This document shows, one piece after another, positions 11,701 to 25,471 of a stretch of DNA of 64,000 bases. The translations under genes were made by a program, and so were the position numbers. Each line of letters begins with the position of its first letter. The stretch's first letter is position 1. The stretch covers positions 728,659-792,658 of the forward strand of contig JANPYM010000017.1 of the NCBI GenBank assembly GCA_025890175.1, written 5' to 3'. The notes under the pieces were generated by a model, which did not search any database, was not told the origin of the DNA, and was given only the letters and a program-made list of their open reading frames with translations. The DNA is from Ciborinia camelliae (taxonomy: Eukaryota; Ascomycota; Leotiomycetes; Helotiales; Sclerotiniaceae).

Positions 11701-14644
11701 ATGCTAGATCTGCTTTCCTCGAAGTCTTCATGGGTCACACTCTTGTTAAGAAGTCCAATTCTGGTGCAGACTCGCCTGCAACCCCATTTGGCCTTCTCAT
11801 CCACAAATTACAGGATTTGTTGAGTCGATCGGAACATTTTGAAGTAGTCACTGTTCATTCAAACAGCTTTGATGGGAACAGGAGTAGTGCCGCATCGATG
11901 CTTGCCAAGCAAATTCGTCTCAAGCTAGTAGCTGATGAGGATTCCGATATTCCAAGATCTTATCGAAACATTATGGTATCCATCCATGCGATCGCTACTT
12001 TTAAGGCTTTGGATGATTACCTTCGCCCCAGAATCAGCCTGTCTGATCGTCCTCGACCACCCAGAGCTAGAGATGGACTTTCTGGTGCACTGGCAGCCCT
12101 TGCTGCAGCTGGCCTACCTAACCCATATGCAGGTATTCCTAACGCCCAGGCACGTCTTGCTGCAGCCGCAGCCGCAGCAAATCCAAATGCATCTACTCCT
12201 CGCACTTCTCGAAGAGCTAAATCAAAGTCCAATCCCGCACCTACACCTGCATCAGCGGACCAATCGACATCGAATACCCCAGCAGAGAAACCTGCTCGGC
12301 GATCGGGTCGGCGCCAACAAACGCAGACCGATCCGGCAATTCCACCACCTCCTGCGCAAGAGGAGGACGCACTCGCTAATGCCCTTGAATGTGCTGACGA
12401 GAGACAAATGAGTGAGGATGACGATTTGGAGGATAGCGCTGCATTAGACACTATTGTTGGTGATATGGAAGAAGACATGGAAGAGGAGTCCCCTGCCGAT
12501 CCAACCGCTGTAAATCTTGAGGTGGCTGCAGGTGGCAAGGTCACAGCCCGCAAGGAGGATGGCACCAGAGTCGCAACTCCATCGCAATCTTTGCCAGGCA
12601 CTTCTCGCAGTGCCTCCGCACTTCAAGCAGCTGCTGCCCAAGCGGCTTTGTCCACACCAACTACATCGTCACGTCCTATGTCTTATGCAGCCGCGATTCA
12701 ATCCGTTCCCTCAGATTGGCACATTGAGTTTAGCTTGGATGACAAAGTCATTGCTAATGAGACTACGATTTACCGTGCTGTTCATACCATGGCCAAATCA
12801 ATGCAAGATCACTCAAATCGTAGCGTTTGGTCTGCTATTCATCCCATCAAATTCAAGCGTGTCCCGGGACCACCTCCTCCAGAGCCTAGTTCACTCTCTC
12901 AGGCACCTGAGATCAGCACAGAAACCACTGCATCTGGAATTCCAGCATCTCTAGACAAGCATCCTGCAACATCTTCAATCCTTCGATTGCTTAATATCTT
13001 ACACGCACTCAATGCAAACCTGGAGGATGTCTTGGCTGATAATAAGGATGCCTTGAAACTAAATGCCGAGCCATTGTCGCAATTCGTGAACACGAAGCTC
13101 ACAGCAAAGTTGAATAGACAACTTGAAGAACCTCTCGTCGTTGCTAGCAACTGTCTTCCAACTTGGAGCGAGGATCTTGCTCGACTTTACCCATTCTTGT
13201 TTCCTTTTGAGACGCGGCACCTATTCCTACAATCGACGTCTTTTGGCTATGCTCGATCAATGACTAGATGGCAGAATGCTCAATCCGCCGATGAATCTCG
13301 CCGAGATCGTCATCGTGACGAACGTCCTTTCCTCGGTAGGCTTCAACGTCAGAAGGTCCGGATATCTAGATCAAAGATTTTAGAGTCTGCTTTGAAAGTC
13401 ATGGAGCTTTATGGTGCATCTCAAAGTATTCTTGAGGTCGAGTACTTTGAGGAGGTTGGAACCGGTCTTGGGCCAACTCTTGAATTTTATTCCACCGTTT
13501 CGAAAGAGTTCTCCAAGAAGAAGCTCAAGCTATGGCGCGAGACTGATGCCAATGATACCGATGAGTATGCATTTGGTGCTCGTGGACTTTTTCCAGCACC
13601 GATGAGCGAAGAACAATCATTGAATGAGAACGGCAAGAGAATCTTACATCTTTTCAAAATGCTCGGCAAGTTCGTTTCTAGGTCCATGATCGACTCCCGC
13701 ATTATTGATGTCTCCTTCAATCCAACGTTTTTCCGTATCGGTGACGAATCAAATCCAGTAACACCTTCTCTCGGCGCAGTCAAAACCGTCGATCCTCAAT
13801 TGGCCAAGTCTCTCAAGATGATAAAGAAATTTTCCGTTGCGAAGAAGGCTATTGCCGAGGACTCCTCTTTGACAGCTACACAGAAAGTCCTTGCCACAGA
13901 AGCATTGGAAATTGATGGAGCCAAAATTGAGGATCTCAGTCTTGATTTTACCCTTCCTGGATATGCCATTGATCTGCTTCCTAATGGCTCTCATGTCTCT
14001 GTCACTATTGACAATGTCGATCTCTATCTTGAGAAGGTCATTGATATGACTTTGGGAAGTGGTGTTCAACGACAAGTCGATGCATTCCGTGCTGGCTTTA
14101 CCCAAGTCTTCCCGTACTCTGCTTTGAGAGCCTTCACCCCCGATGAGTTGGTTATGTTGTTTGGCAGAATTGAAGAAGATTGGTCCCTTGAAAGTATGTT
14201 TTTACTTCCTCTAGTTGCAGTATATGATAATACTAACATTTTACAGCTTTGACAGATTCTATCAAGGCAGATCATGGCTTTCATATGGACAGCAAGAGTG
14301 TGAAGAATCTTCTTCAAACGATGAGTGAGCTTAGTTTACCGGAACGTCGGGATTTCCTTCAATTCACAACTGGAAGCCCAAAACTCCCTATTGGTGGTAA
14401 GTTAAAAATCTGTATCTTTCCTGTTGAGTAATGCTAAATATTTCCAGGCTTCAAGAGTCTTACACCAATGTTCACTGTGGTCTGTAAACCCAGTGAGCCA
14501 CCCTACTCTTCTGATGACTACCTACCAAGTGTCATGACATGTGTCAATTACCTCAAATTGCCTGATTATACTGATCTAGATGTCATGCGACGTCGTATGA
14601 ATACTGCCATTAAAGAAGGACAGGGAGCTTTCCATCTGTCATAA
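8799..14644 (+). CDS. UFD4: UFD4/TRIP12-type HECT E3 ubiquitin ligase
   Basis: HECT-type ubiquitin ligase of the UFD4/TRIP12 class, which acts in the ubiquitin-fusion and N-degron degradation pathways. Five exons: 8799-9249, 9320-9960, 10011-14193, 14247-14396 and 14448-14644, all with phases that join, giving 1873 aa. The N-terminus is a low-complexity Ser/Ala/Lys/Arg and then acidic Asp/Glu/Gly region. Armadillo-like helical repeats follow (about residues 200-550), then acidic and Ala/Pro-rich linkers, then the HECT domain near the C-terminus. The HECT catalytic cysteine lies in LPSVMTCVNYLKLPDY, about 36 residues before the stop; the LEVEYFEEVGTGLGPTLEFY stretch at about 13430-13490 is a HECT N-lobe hallmark. 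The length matches the family. The stop at 9291 just after exon 1 forces the intron at 9250. Confidence 0.94.
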
Positions 14645-15529
14645 GGCCCATGTTAATAGTGAAAATTGAGCAGAGTCTGCCGTGCATTAGGTCTGGTCAA
14701 ACTGGGGATTGATCTCTTCGGGTATCTAATCTCAATGGAGGATGAACAAAAAATGGGGGGTGGGTTTTGCTTATTTGAGCCCAAACCACGATGTATTCAC
14801 GAGCTATGCTAATTTTCGCACTCTTTTTTCTTTTTGTCGGACAAATGTTTTCTTCAGCCCTTCTATCTACTACGTAATGGAAGTTGGAGAGGGAGTCAAA
14901 TTGCATGGATGGGTCGTTTGGGCGCATAGTTTGTGGATCCTGGATGATGGGAGGAGGGAGGAGGGAGGAAACACCAATATGGACTGGACTGGACTCCACT
15001 GGACTGGACTGGGCTGGGCTGGGCTGGACTGCTAGGCTGGACTGGACTGGACTGGGTGGGGAGGGGGAGGAGCGTGTTTCTTTTGCTTTACTGCTACTTA
15101 CCTTACCTTACCTTACTTACTTCTACTGTTACTTTGCAACAAACAACTCTCAATTAGATGCTAGGTAGATGAAATGAATTGATTCCCCCATTTTATGAAA
15201 TTTTTTGATTTGATGGTCGTCTTGTTGATGGTGGTGGTGGTGGTGATGGGGATGGGGATGGTGGTGGTGGTGCTTTTTATTGGTTGGTTGGTTGGTTGAA
15301 TGTATTTGTATTTGTGTGTGTGTATCTGTGTGTGGATGTGTGGATGTGTGAATGTGAAAGTGAATGTGAGTGTAAAGTAAAAAAAGTGAAGGGGAGGAAT
15401 AAGAATAAAAATAAGAATAAAATAAGCACTACTACTACACATAGGTATATACAATATGTGCGTGAAGCGGAGGAAGTGAATGTGAAGTGGATGTAAATGT
15501 GAAAGAAGGGGGAGAGAGGCGGAGGAGGG
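14645..15529. other. low-complexity intergenic DNA before the gap
   Basis: 3' flank of the UFD4-like gene, then increasingly simple sequence: a GGACT/GGGCT pentamer array, GGT/GGGGAT runs, TGGT runs, and a long GT/GAATGTG-rich purine tract that ends at the assembly gap. I see no gene. Confidence 0.7.
14981..15054. repeat. GGACT/GGGCT pentanucleotide array
   Basis: About thirteen 5-bp units of GGACT with some GGGCT and one interruption. A short run of the same unit recurs at 44020-44038. Confidence 0.85.
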
Positions 15530-16117
15530 NNNNNNNNNNNNNNNNNNNNNNNNNNNNNNNNNNNNNNNNNNNNNNNNNNNNNNNNNNNNNNNNNNNNNNN
15601 NNNNNNNNNNNNNNNNNNNNNNNNNNNNNNNNNNNNNNNNNNNNNNNNNNNNNNNNNNNNNNNNNNNNNNNNNNNNNNNNNNNNNNNNNNNNNNNNNNNN
15701 NNNNNNNNNNNNNNNNNNNNNNNNNNNNNNNNNNNNNNNNNNNNNNNNNNNNNNNNNNNNNNNNNNNNNNNNNNNNNNNNNNNNNNNNNNNNNNNNNNNN
15801 NNNNNNNNNNNNNNNNNNNNNNNNNNNNNNNNNNNNNNNNNNNNNNNNNNNNNNNNNNNNNNNNNNNNNNNNNNNNNNNNNNNNNNNNNNNNNNNNNNNN
15901 NNNNNNNNNNNNNNNNNNNNNNNNNNNNNNNNNNNNNNNNNNNNNNNNNNNNNNNNNNNNNNNNNNNNNNNNNNNNNNNNNNNNNNNNNNNNNNNNNNNN
16001 NNNNNNNNNNNNNNNNNNNNNNNNNNNNNNNNNNNNNNNNNNNNNNNNNNNNNNNNNNNNNNNNNNNNNNNNNNNNNNNNNNNNNNNNNNNNNNNNNNNN
16101 NNNNNNNNNNNNNNNNN
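15530..16117. other. assembly gap (588 N)
   Basis: Unknown bases only. The left flank is purine-rich simple sequence, the kind that stops sequencing and assembly. The right flank is ordinary sequence leading into the 3' end of the Smr gene. The true length of the gap is unknown. Confidence 0.99.
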
Positions 16118-16264
16118 CCAAATGCGAATCTAATCCCTCATGGCATCCGGCCGCTGAAATACCATTTGATGTGACCCGACGCCTTCCATTCCAATTGACG
16201 CCAGCCAAAGCAAATCCAAGGTACCTCTTTGATGAGAAGTGAAGACATAAAAAACAAAGAATCT

Positions 16265-18040
16265 TCACTTCCTCGCCACACCCGTAACAAGAAGCGAGCC
16301 CCTCCCAACCTGTACTTTCCACCCCTCTTTAATCAACATCCTGGCCACCGCCGGTCCCAATTTTCCCTTTCCCCCCTCGCTGTGAATTCCCACACCCGTC
16401 ACAATTTTATATCCCTCCCCAGCCCCAGCGCGAACGTATCCACCACTCACCCGACTGTGCTCCTCCGCAACCCACCATGTCGTCACCTTCTCCCTCGCAA
16501 TCCTGACCGCATCTCTGACACCTACTCCATGTAAATCTACACCTCCCTTCCAACACTGACTTCTGACCAATTCATCGGCTGCAGCGCTCTCCACATCTTT
16601 GACTCGGATGTTTGCATCTCGGCCTTGTTGTGAATAATAGGCTGCTGCGCCGCCCATTAGAGGATCGGATCTTGATTTCTTATATGCGACGGATGCTTTT
16701 TCGAAGGCGGTGTTGCGCGCGCCGATGTAAGGGGTTGCGTCTGTGCAAGCAGAAATTGGTGTATTGGAATTGGAGGAGCTGGAATCGGTGGGATAAATGG
16801 CGTTTAGCGCGTATTGCTTGGCGGGGGAAGAAATAGTGGGTGGGGGGTCGAGAACGAGGGGGGAGTGGCGGATTTGAATGTCTAGTTTGCCTGAGTTGGA
16901 GATGGGGGTGGATGTGATTGCTTTTGCCAGTTCGTGTGCTCTGGATGTGAGTGGATGAGTAAGTTGAATGAGAGTAATCAAATGAGAGTGTTTGAGTGAG
17001 GGGAAGTCATTCCCGAGTTCCATGGCATTGACTTGGATTATTGGGTCTTCTGATTCCTCATCAGTGGTAGCATAGTTTTCGATGATTGACAGGATAGTTG
17101 CTCGTACAGACGCTCCATTGCTGTAGTAAATTGAACTGACTTGTTGCATTGGTGTATTAGTATTGGTACATATGAATTCGACATCTTTGCGACCCATCTC
17201 CCATTTACTCGCTTCAATAGCAAGGGGAGAATCATCTGTAACAGTACTACTCTCAGATACCTCGGTCTTTCGACCTCTTCTCTTTCCTTTTTGTTTGCGA
17301 GTTTGAGGAGGTGTGTGGCTTTCGGAGAAAGCTTCAATACCACGTCTCCTTGATCCCGATTCCTCGAGGAAGGATTGAGTAAGCAAATCCTCGATTGTCA
17401 AATTTATATCTCCTTTAGACTTCTTGAGAGAGTGTTTGACGTCATAGGGCTTCAAGATCGGGAAAGTCCCGAGCAAGAAAGTTTCTTGACTTTCCATATC
17501 CATTTCCCGCAAGGAATCCGCAAAACCATTCTCATTATCGACCCCAATCCTAGTCTTGTCGCTGCTTGAAAACTCCAATCCTTCCAAAAGATCTAGGGAA
17601 GACATCCCTTGACTTAAAGAGGTATCATCTGTGTAACTACTCCATCCAGGTACACTTTGATTACTTGGGCTCCCATCCTCATTTCTTACACTGCCATTCC
17701 GCAGATTCTGCTCTGGTGAAGTTTCCCCTCCATTTGTACATATTCCCCCACTACTTCCACTAGGATCAAAACCCGTTGCTTCTTCAACCTCTGCGTCTTT
17801 TTGTATCATATCTAAAATCATGCGTGCAGTCTCGATTTGTGTTTCGTCGGAAAGATCGTAATCTGTAATTATTGCACGGAATGTGCTATTATCGAGTGGA
17901 GGACAATATTCTGCCTATGACATTTGGTCAGCGCATATAAAAGAAAAGAAAGGAAAAGTCTAGATGAGATGAGATGAGATAGTGAATTCGAGAATACAGA
18001 CCTCCATTCGAGCCATCAGCTCTTCAGTATTCACCACCAT
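16265..18040 (-). CDS. DUF1771-Smr domain protein (CUE-like N-terminus)
   Basis: A Smr (small MutS-related) domain protein. Eukaryotic members of this class are linked to endonuclease cleavage of mRNA on stalled ribosomes or to nucleic-acid nicking. Exon 1 is only 13 codons (18040-18002); exon 2 runs 17914-16265, giving 562 aa. The donor GTCTGT is weak, so the tiny first exon is less certain than the rest. Residues about 15-45 and 130-160 look like CUE-type ubiquitin-binding segments (SLKKSKGDINLTIEDLLTQ). The C-terminus has DUF1771 (about residues 370-430, YYSQQGRDANIRVKDVESAA) followed by Smr, with VDLHGVGVRDAV holding the DLHG motif and a TGVGIHSEGGKGKLGPAV loop corresponding to the HxxGxxxLxxxV motif. 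The middle is Ser/Thr-rich and probably disordered. Confidence 0.88.
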
Positions 18041-19131
18041 ATTTGCAAAATCGCCAAATTGCGACCTCGATTCAATTCAATTCACGGCGCACAATACAAT
18101 TCAGTTAATTCTTTCTTGTGAATAAAATCTTCTCGTTCAACCAAAACAATATTCAAGGAGACTCTTCTGGAAACCAAATAATATATATAGATTTATAAGA
18201 AGTAAAAGGTGTAAAAGACATGATTCTTTGGTTCATTTTGGTTTTGAGGGATTCTTGAGTTTAGAGTTTTGATTGATTGATTGATTGATTTGGGTAGGGA
18301 GGATAGGAAAGACGGGTAGGGTTGGTATGTAGTAAGGTAGTAAGATTACTCGAGTCCTAGATAACTAGTCGGTAATAAGTACAGGTAAGATAGCTACCGG
18401 TACTCACTATTAATGAAGTCATCAGTCGAGAAAATGAAGAAAATATATTACTAAGCAACCAAATGAAGATCACGGCTCACCGGGAGCATTGCTACTCGAA
18501 ATAAATTATTGATAACCGTCATTCCAGCAGTTTTGAACGATGAAGGGAGATTGAGCTTCATGTTTTGTTTCTATGGCATGGGTGGTAGGGATAGATTCAA
18601 TGGGATAGATTCGATGAGATAGATTCAATGGGATAGATTCAATGGGATAGATTCAATGGGATAGATTCAATGGGATAGATCAGATGTATGATTTAGTTTC
18701 ATTTCACACATGCCCACCCATCTTATATCAAAAATATAAGACGAGAATAGAGCGATAGACTTTAGACGAATATTTCTCTCACCATAATTGTCTCGCTCAT
18801 TTTATTCGGCAGTAGATAGATACCCCGCTACCTTTCCAGCTCCACGGGCACGATGGCTACGTCTAATGATCCGTATTCGATCTCAAGAATATTAACATTA
18901 TCCTGCGTAGTTGAGCGCATCTTTTCTTTTTCGGGCCGGGATTTGGTATTATGTTTTCTAAATCCCAGACCTTTGGTGTAGAGTTAAGAGTTAGTGACTG
19001 GCTTTTCTAACTATCCCGAATAAAGTCTTCTTATCGTTTTTCTTCAACTTAATACATATCTTGATATTCTTGGGTCGGTGTCGCACTGATATCCTCCAGC
19101 TCGTCTGCCATTTCGCCGCCATTAATGCCAT
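18041..19131. other. intergenic region with a 14-bp tandem repeat
   Basis: Upstream of the Smr gene: AT-rich, with a GATT run near 18270 and the tandem array listed separately. I see no coding stretch with support. Confidence 0.6.
18588..18681. repeat. 14-bp tandem repeat, 6.7 copies
   Basis: The unit GGGATAGATTCAAT repeats every 14 bases from 18588. The third and fourth copies carry single substitutions. Confidence 0.9.
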
Positions 19132-21169
19132 TTATTCATCTTCCAAACCTTGAGATAGACGGTTTTTCTTTAGACCCTCCCAGGATCTCTCCAGTGCTTT
19201 TCTCACGCACTTTTCAAAAGTTGAATGCTGCATTCCAGCACGAGCTGTTTCCATGGAAATATTCGGATGCGTCCGATCACTGAAAAACGGGGCCTTGTAG
19301 AAATCCCCGAAGAGTATTGTTCCTCACTTGAGACATTCTTCTTCGGTACAATATCCATCTACCATCTGTCGTTTCCAGACCTTGCGATCTTCAGATCGCA
19401 TTACCTCTTCGATGTCTCTGGCGATGTTTTGGGGGCCCTGTAGAAGAACCGCTACTAGCATCTCATGACAAGCCTCCAGATCCGAAAGAACGCTAGATGA
19501 AAACTCATCAACCCGAGATTTCTCCTTGAACTTGCTATCGGCAAGGTCATGTTCCAAGAAGGAGAATAGGTAATAATGCATAATCAAAGTTGGTCTGCGT
19601 ATCCGGCCTTCGCGGTAGTTGAGATAAACGAAACTCCAAGGGATCATCTGCGTATAAATTTTTTTGCTCAGAGGGAATCCCTTCTCTTCGTCTCACTTCG
19701 AAGAACGTCATGTTTTGATCGGGTCGCCGTGTCGTGACCTTGTTTCAAGCGAATCTCGGACGTTGAGGAGTTACTTCCCCACGGTGCCTGGAACGTCGGA
19801 TCAGTTTATTCACGATCAAGAGTCTATATGTTCCAGTCAGGACTATATAGCTGAAAGTCCACAACACATGGAGGAGACCGGCGGATTTGAATGGACAATC
19901 GGCAAGCCGAAAGCATCTTACTCTAATCCGCCCAGCGCTCTATCATACTTCATTGGGAGCCTCGCACCCTGTGCGATGCTGTCTCGAAATCGATGATGGA
20001 TTTCTTTCACATATTCACATTCATTCTTTATCCAGCTGCATCTCCAACAAGACTGGTCAACTTTGACAATCTCATATACAGCTAACCAGCTGCTCGTCTT
20101 CTTATCTATCCATTGGTGGCATTCTCCCTGGCGCACATTCGCGATGGATCGTTTCATGTACCTGCGGCAGGTTCAGTCTGCAAGAGTCACAAGTGATCCG
20201 CGGTGGCTTCTAGAAGTGTTTAAGCTATAGAGATCAAGCCATCAATTGAGAGTGATGGCGGTAATGAGAAAGCTTGGTTGGGATAGGGAGACCAAAATTC
20301 CACCACATGACGATGACGGAACCCCAGTAAGCTCATGGATTTCCACTTTTCCGCCGAAGACGACTGATTCATGTCCACTCCTTGCAGGATGCCCTCAACG
20401 ATTCTGCGGCGCGAATTCATCAGATAGGCTTGGGCTTCGAGAACGAGACGCGCTTCGGGAAACCTAAGGATATCCGCTCGATGCGCCGGTCCAGCCTATC
20501 AATCTACCAGCTCTCCGTATCTTGAACCATACATCACCATAAATCGAGCCGAATATTTCACGTCAAAGTATCCACAATCAAGCCCAGCCGAGAACAAGCT
20601 GGCGGGCATCAAAGGTAGCCCATTCCCAAGGAAGATAAGCAGTCCGATGATGCAGCAAGGCAAAAAGCACTGCAGAAACCGATAGGTTTTCAACCCTCCA
20701 AACCGAACCCGTGCAAGAGCAACCGACGAAGCATTTTCAGCGATCAACCTCCAATTCCACCCGCCTTACTTTCGGGGGTAAAAGTATAACGGGGAATGAG
20801 CCATGGAGCCTCGCCACGATCCGGAACCGTCTCAACTAATAACGAATGTCATTTATCTCGACTTTTGCTCTTCCATCGGTCGACGATAATATCTCCACGG
20901 GAGGCTAGTCTCTGCACGAGATACTCGCGGTCGTGTTGCATACTGGCGATATGCCCGATGGCAATTTGTCTGGCTTCATGGTTGGAGAGTATTTCTCGAT
21001 ACCAAAACCAAGGTTTGATTTGCTCTTGCTCTGCGTAGTGGCCATGTTCACAATCGATATAGGTGCAGGGGGGTTTACATACGGATCCCTCGACTTCGGA
21101 TAGAGACGTGAGATTAGCTGGAGAAGTGCAGCCGTAAGCTGAAGCATTGAATTGGTGAAGCGTTGGCAT
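19132..21169 (-). pseudogene. decayed gene of an uncharacterised fungal protein family
   Basis: A protein-like reading runs from an ATG at 21169 to a stop at 19132, but it is broken by many in-frame stops and at least three frame changes. Pieces in order: MPTLHQFNAS (21169), a run to DRWKSKSRDK, then TGA with homology-like sequence continuing in the same frame (HSLLVETVPDRGEAPWLIPR), a frame change, a hydrophobic stretch with FLPCCIIGLLIFLG, GSRYGELVD followed by TGA TAG, then AGPAHRADILRFPEARLVLE and EAQAYLMNSRRRIVEGILQG in the same frame, another stop and frame change, ECEYVKEIHHRFRDSIAQGA, and a C-terminal piece ending at 19132. I recognise the GP(A/S)HRADI...RARLVLEAQAYLM pattern as typical of a large, functionally uncharacterised fungal family. 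Several stops fit CGA-to-TGA, CAG-to-TAG and TGG-to-TGA transitions. Confidence 0.75.
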
Positions 21170-21653
21170 TTCTTGTCACTTTATTTTATCCAAACGGATG
21201 GAATGGCATTTCAGGAAAAGCAACTCATGGAAATTAAGCAATGAATATTATCCCGTTCAGAATACGTTATCTCTGGCTATCATGGACCTTCTTATTTCGA
21301 GATTTATATGCCTGATGACTTGCAGTTCTCGGTGTTTCATTCGTAGAATCACGGTTTGATATGAATTAAGGGATTGAGGATGAAAGGTGGGGTAGTTTTG
21401 TATGACGTTACATTATCAACGTGGTTGACATTTACCACGGTCAATAATCCTAGCTCTCACTTGAATTTTGCAATTCGTTCCTCGACTTCTCACATCCTAC
21501 TCATGGATAAATCCAGAATGACCAAATAAATCTTGTTGATATGGTTATATCTCGCTCGTGCTAGTGCTATTTATTCTCATATACAATCATAATCTCATAA
21601 GCTCGTCTATCCCTTCCCCCCTCCCTTTCCTATATCATAACTCCCACCCACAT
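21170..21653. other. intergenic region downstream of BCKDH E1-alpha
   Basis: AT-rich spacer between the 3' end of the BCKDH gene and the 5' end of the decayed gene. No feature seen beyond likely 3' processing signals. Confidence 0.55.
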
Positions 21654-23189
21654 CTACTTTAAACTTGCAATCCCTCCCTCAAACTCTCCCACATCATACT
21701 CCTCAGGATACTCCTCTATAACCTTCCTCAACTCCTCCATCTGCTCCCGCAACTCCGGCGTCATCTCCTTATACACATCCTCAAACATACATTTAATCGG
21801 AGGTTTCTTCTCCTTCTCCGCTTCACTAAGCGCCTTTAATATCTCCTTCTTTATGTTTGTTCTTGCTTCTATTTCCTTTCCCTCATCCCAAACTCCCCTT
21901 TTCTCGAGATATTTACGTAAGCGAGTAATAGGGTTATCACGACGTTTCCAATCTTCGACTTCCACACGCGCGCGGTAGGCAAAGGAATCATCCGAAGTAC
22001 TGTGGTGGGAAATGCGGTAGGACATTGCTTCGATGAGAACAGGACGGCCGCCATCTTTTAAAGCTAGTTCTCGCGCCTTCCTCGTGACTTCACGCACGGC
22101 CCAGATATCATTCCCATCTACACGAATGGTATCGATTCCATAACCGGTTCCTCGACTGGCGATGCCGTCGCCGCGGTATTGTTCCAGAGTCGGGGTTGAT
22201 ATGGCGTACCCGTTATTGCGACAAATGAATATCACGGGACAGGAACGGGTAGCGGCTATGTTGAGGGCGCCGTGGAAATCCCCTTCGGAGGCAGCTCCTT
22301 CGCCAAAGTAACATACTACTACTCGAGGGGGAAGAGAGGGGTTGGAGAGACGTTGCATTTTTAATGCGTAGGCTGCGCCAGAGGCATGGGGGATTTGGGT
22401 TGCGAGGGGGGATGATATGGAGTGCTGATTTTGTTAGCTATTTCAGTTCATTATTTCCTCATCTTGGTGATATCGAAATTGCATGATAGCTAAGGAGCAC
22501 TCACAATATTTAATTCCCTACTTCCATAATGCACAGGCATATTCCTACCCCGTCCCTTGTCCTTTCTGTTAGAAAAAAGCTGGCTCATAAAGTCCTCGAG
22601 CGTATATCCCCTCTGCATAAACACCCCCGCTTCCCTATACTGACTAAAAATCACATCATCTTTCTCCAATGCAGCTGCAGATCCCACACATGTACCTTCT
22701 TCACCTTGACTCGGCATGTAGAATGATAATCGTCCTTGTCGTTGGGCTTCAACCATGATAACATCCATGATGGATACTTTTATCATGTTAAGATACATTT
22801 CCAGAGCGGCGTCGTCTGAGGGGAGGACGACGGTGGGATCGAGTATTTCGCCCTCGGGTGACATGGTGCGGTAAGTGGGGATGGCGGTATAGGTGGATGG
22901 GTATTCGAAGGAGAGGGAGGATGTAAATTTACTGTCCACTGCTCCGGGAAACCGTACTCTAGTTTCTAGTTAGCTATATTGTATTCTTGTTCAGATAAAT
23001 GGAAACACACCCAGCAGCACCAGGCTTCTGGCTTGGCCCCATGGTAGAATGCCATCTTCCAATCCATCTTCCGTTCGCTCTTTTTTTCAAAAACGATGTA
23101 GATACCCCAGATTTATTGCCTCGTAAAAGATATCCTCCAATTCTAATTGAATTCATGATGGCTTGATTTATCGATTGTCTCAATAACAT
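21654..23189 (-). CDS. branched-chain 2-oxoacid dehydrogenase E1 alpha subunit, mitochondrial
   Basis: Alpha subunit of the thiamine-diphosphate-dependent E1 of the branched-chain alpha-keto acid dehydrogenase complex. It decarboxylates the oxoacids of Val, Leu and Ile in the mitochondrial matrix. Three exons: 23189-23011, 22958-22505 and 22424-21654, phases consistent, 467 aa. The first 45 residues are Arg/Ser-rich and lack acids early on (MLLRQSINQAIMNSIRIGGY), a matrix presequence. Family hallmarks: FYMPSQGEEGTCVGSAAAL, SQYREAGVFMQRGYTLEDFM, MPVHYGSREL, the ThDP-binding GEGAASEGDFHGALNIAA...NNGYAISTP, and the phosphorylation loop region with YRISHHSTSDDSFAYR, which contains the Ser equivalents targeted by the BCKDH kinase. 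Divergent with COQ5. Confidence 0.96.
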
Positions 23190-23593
23190 TTACATCCCCA
23201 TCAGCACGCAATGTAAGTTGAATATCTAAATCTCAAGGAGGATTTCTCAGCATCATCTCCATACGATGTACAAATAAAGTTGAACCAAAAGTATAAATAA
23301 GGAAGGAAGTACGGCATAAGAAATCAACCTCCAAATCGGTACATTTACTTGATGACCCGAAGACAAGGCTGAAACCTGGGGTAGTGCCGTTGATAACCGG
23401 TCCAATCCAATCCCCTGTTTCACTAGCGCATTTCTTACTCGGAAAGCTTAAAGCGAGCAAAAGCTTGGCAAGGCTGACGAGGCGAGAAATTTATCAAATT
23501 AGGTAGCTGGGGGGGTTTTTGTATTCCCATCATATCAACCCCTCCCACACTGGTTGATTTCCCACTCGAATTCCAGAGTTTGATAATATAACA
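23190..23593. promoter_or_regulatory. shared divergent promoter of BCKDH E1-alpha and COQ5
   Basis: 404 bp between two start codons facing away from each other, both genes encoding mitochondrial matrix-side enzymes. A G run in a GTAGCTGGGGGGGTTTTT context occurs near 23500. No regulator site can be named from sequence alone. Confidence 0.6.
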
Positions 23594-24724
<1,131 letters not shown>

Positions 24725-25471
24725 ATTGGGAGGGGACTGTCCTATTTTGCGAGAATACTGTGGAAGGTTTGGACATTGTGTTGTCACTATGAGCTTGAAT
24801 TATCTCGACTCACGAGTGACTTGTGTTGAAAGACATGTAAAACCTGACCATGTCAAATGTATGCTTACGTTATTGTAAGAACGATATCACAAATCCCAAG
24901 ACCCCTCTCAAAGTAAACTCGCCAAGATTCACGCAATCTCAAAACGTTTACTAAGAATTTATTGGTATTTTCTATGCTCCTGCAATCATTGGACAGCCAC
25001 CCCGCCCTCTGGCACCCTGCAACCACCAACTTTCCATTCTCTCGTTTTCCCCTATTGAAATGGAGGCAAAAACTAGAATACATGTGCAACGCTATTCATT
25101 CGATTCGTTCCGATTATCTCATTGCATAATGAGATAGATGATGTGATGCGACTCAAAGCTACCCGTATCAAAAGTACAGATGCGAAGGAAATAGAAGGAA
25201 ATAATAGCTATCATCGCCTGCGCATAAAAAAAGGTATGAAACGTGAAGTATAAGCAAACGTTTAAAACTCCACTCCGGTACCTTGGAATATTTTGTATGA
25301 TGAGGACGAAAAAAAAGCCGAAATACTAATATGGCCGAGCCTCTGTCAAGATAGATATCTCCTGTTCACAATGAGTGACCATTAAGAAGATGTACTGTAC
25401 GAGAAATATGACTTTTTGGTGCAAGGAAGCAATGAAAACCGTCGGTGCATGATGTCGGATATTATCGTTGA
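24725..25471. other. intergenic region between converging COQ5 and DUF2433 genes
   Basis: The two genes converge here, so this is 3' flank for both. AT-rich, no coding evidence, no repeats of note. Confidence 0.6.

Noticed and set aside
18588..18681. Tandem repeats as possible CRISPR arrays (also 28339-28468 and 56127-56615)
   Set aside because: The units are directly adjacent with no unique spacers, and the genome is eukaryotic.
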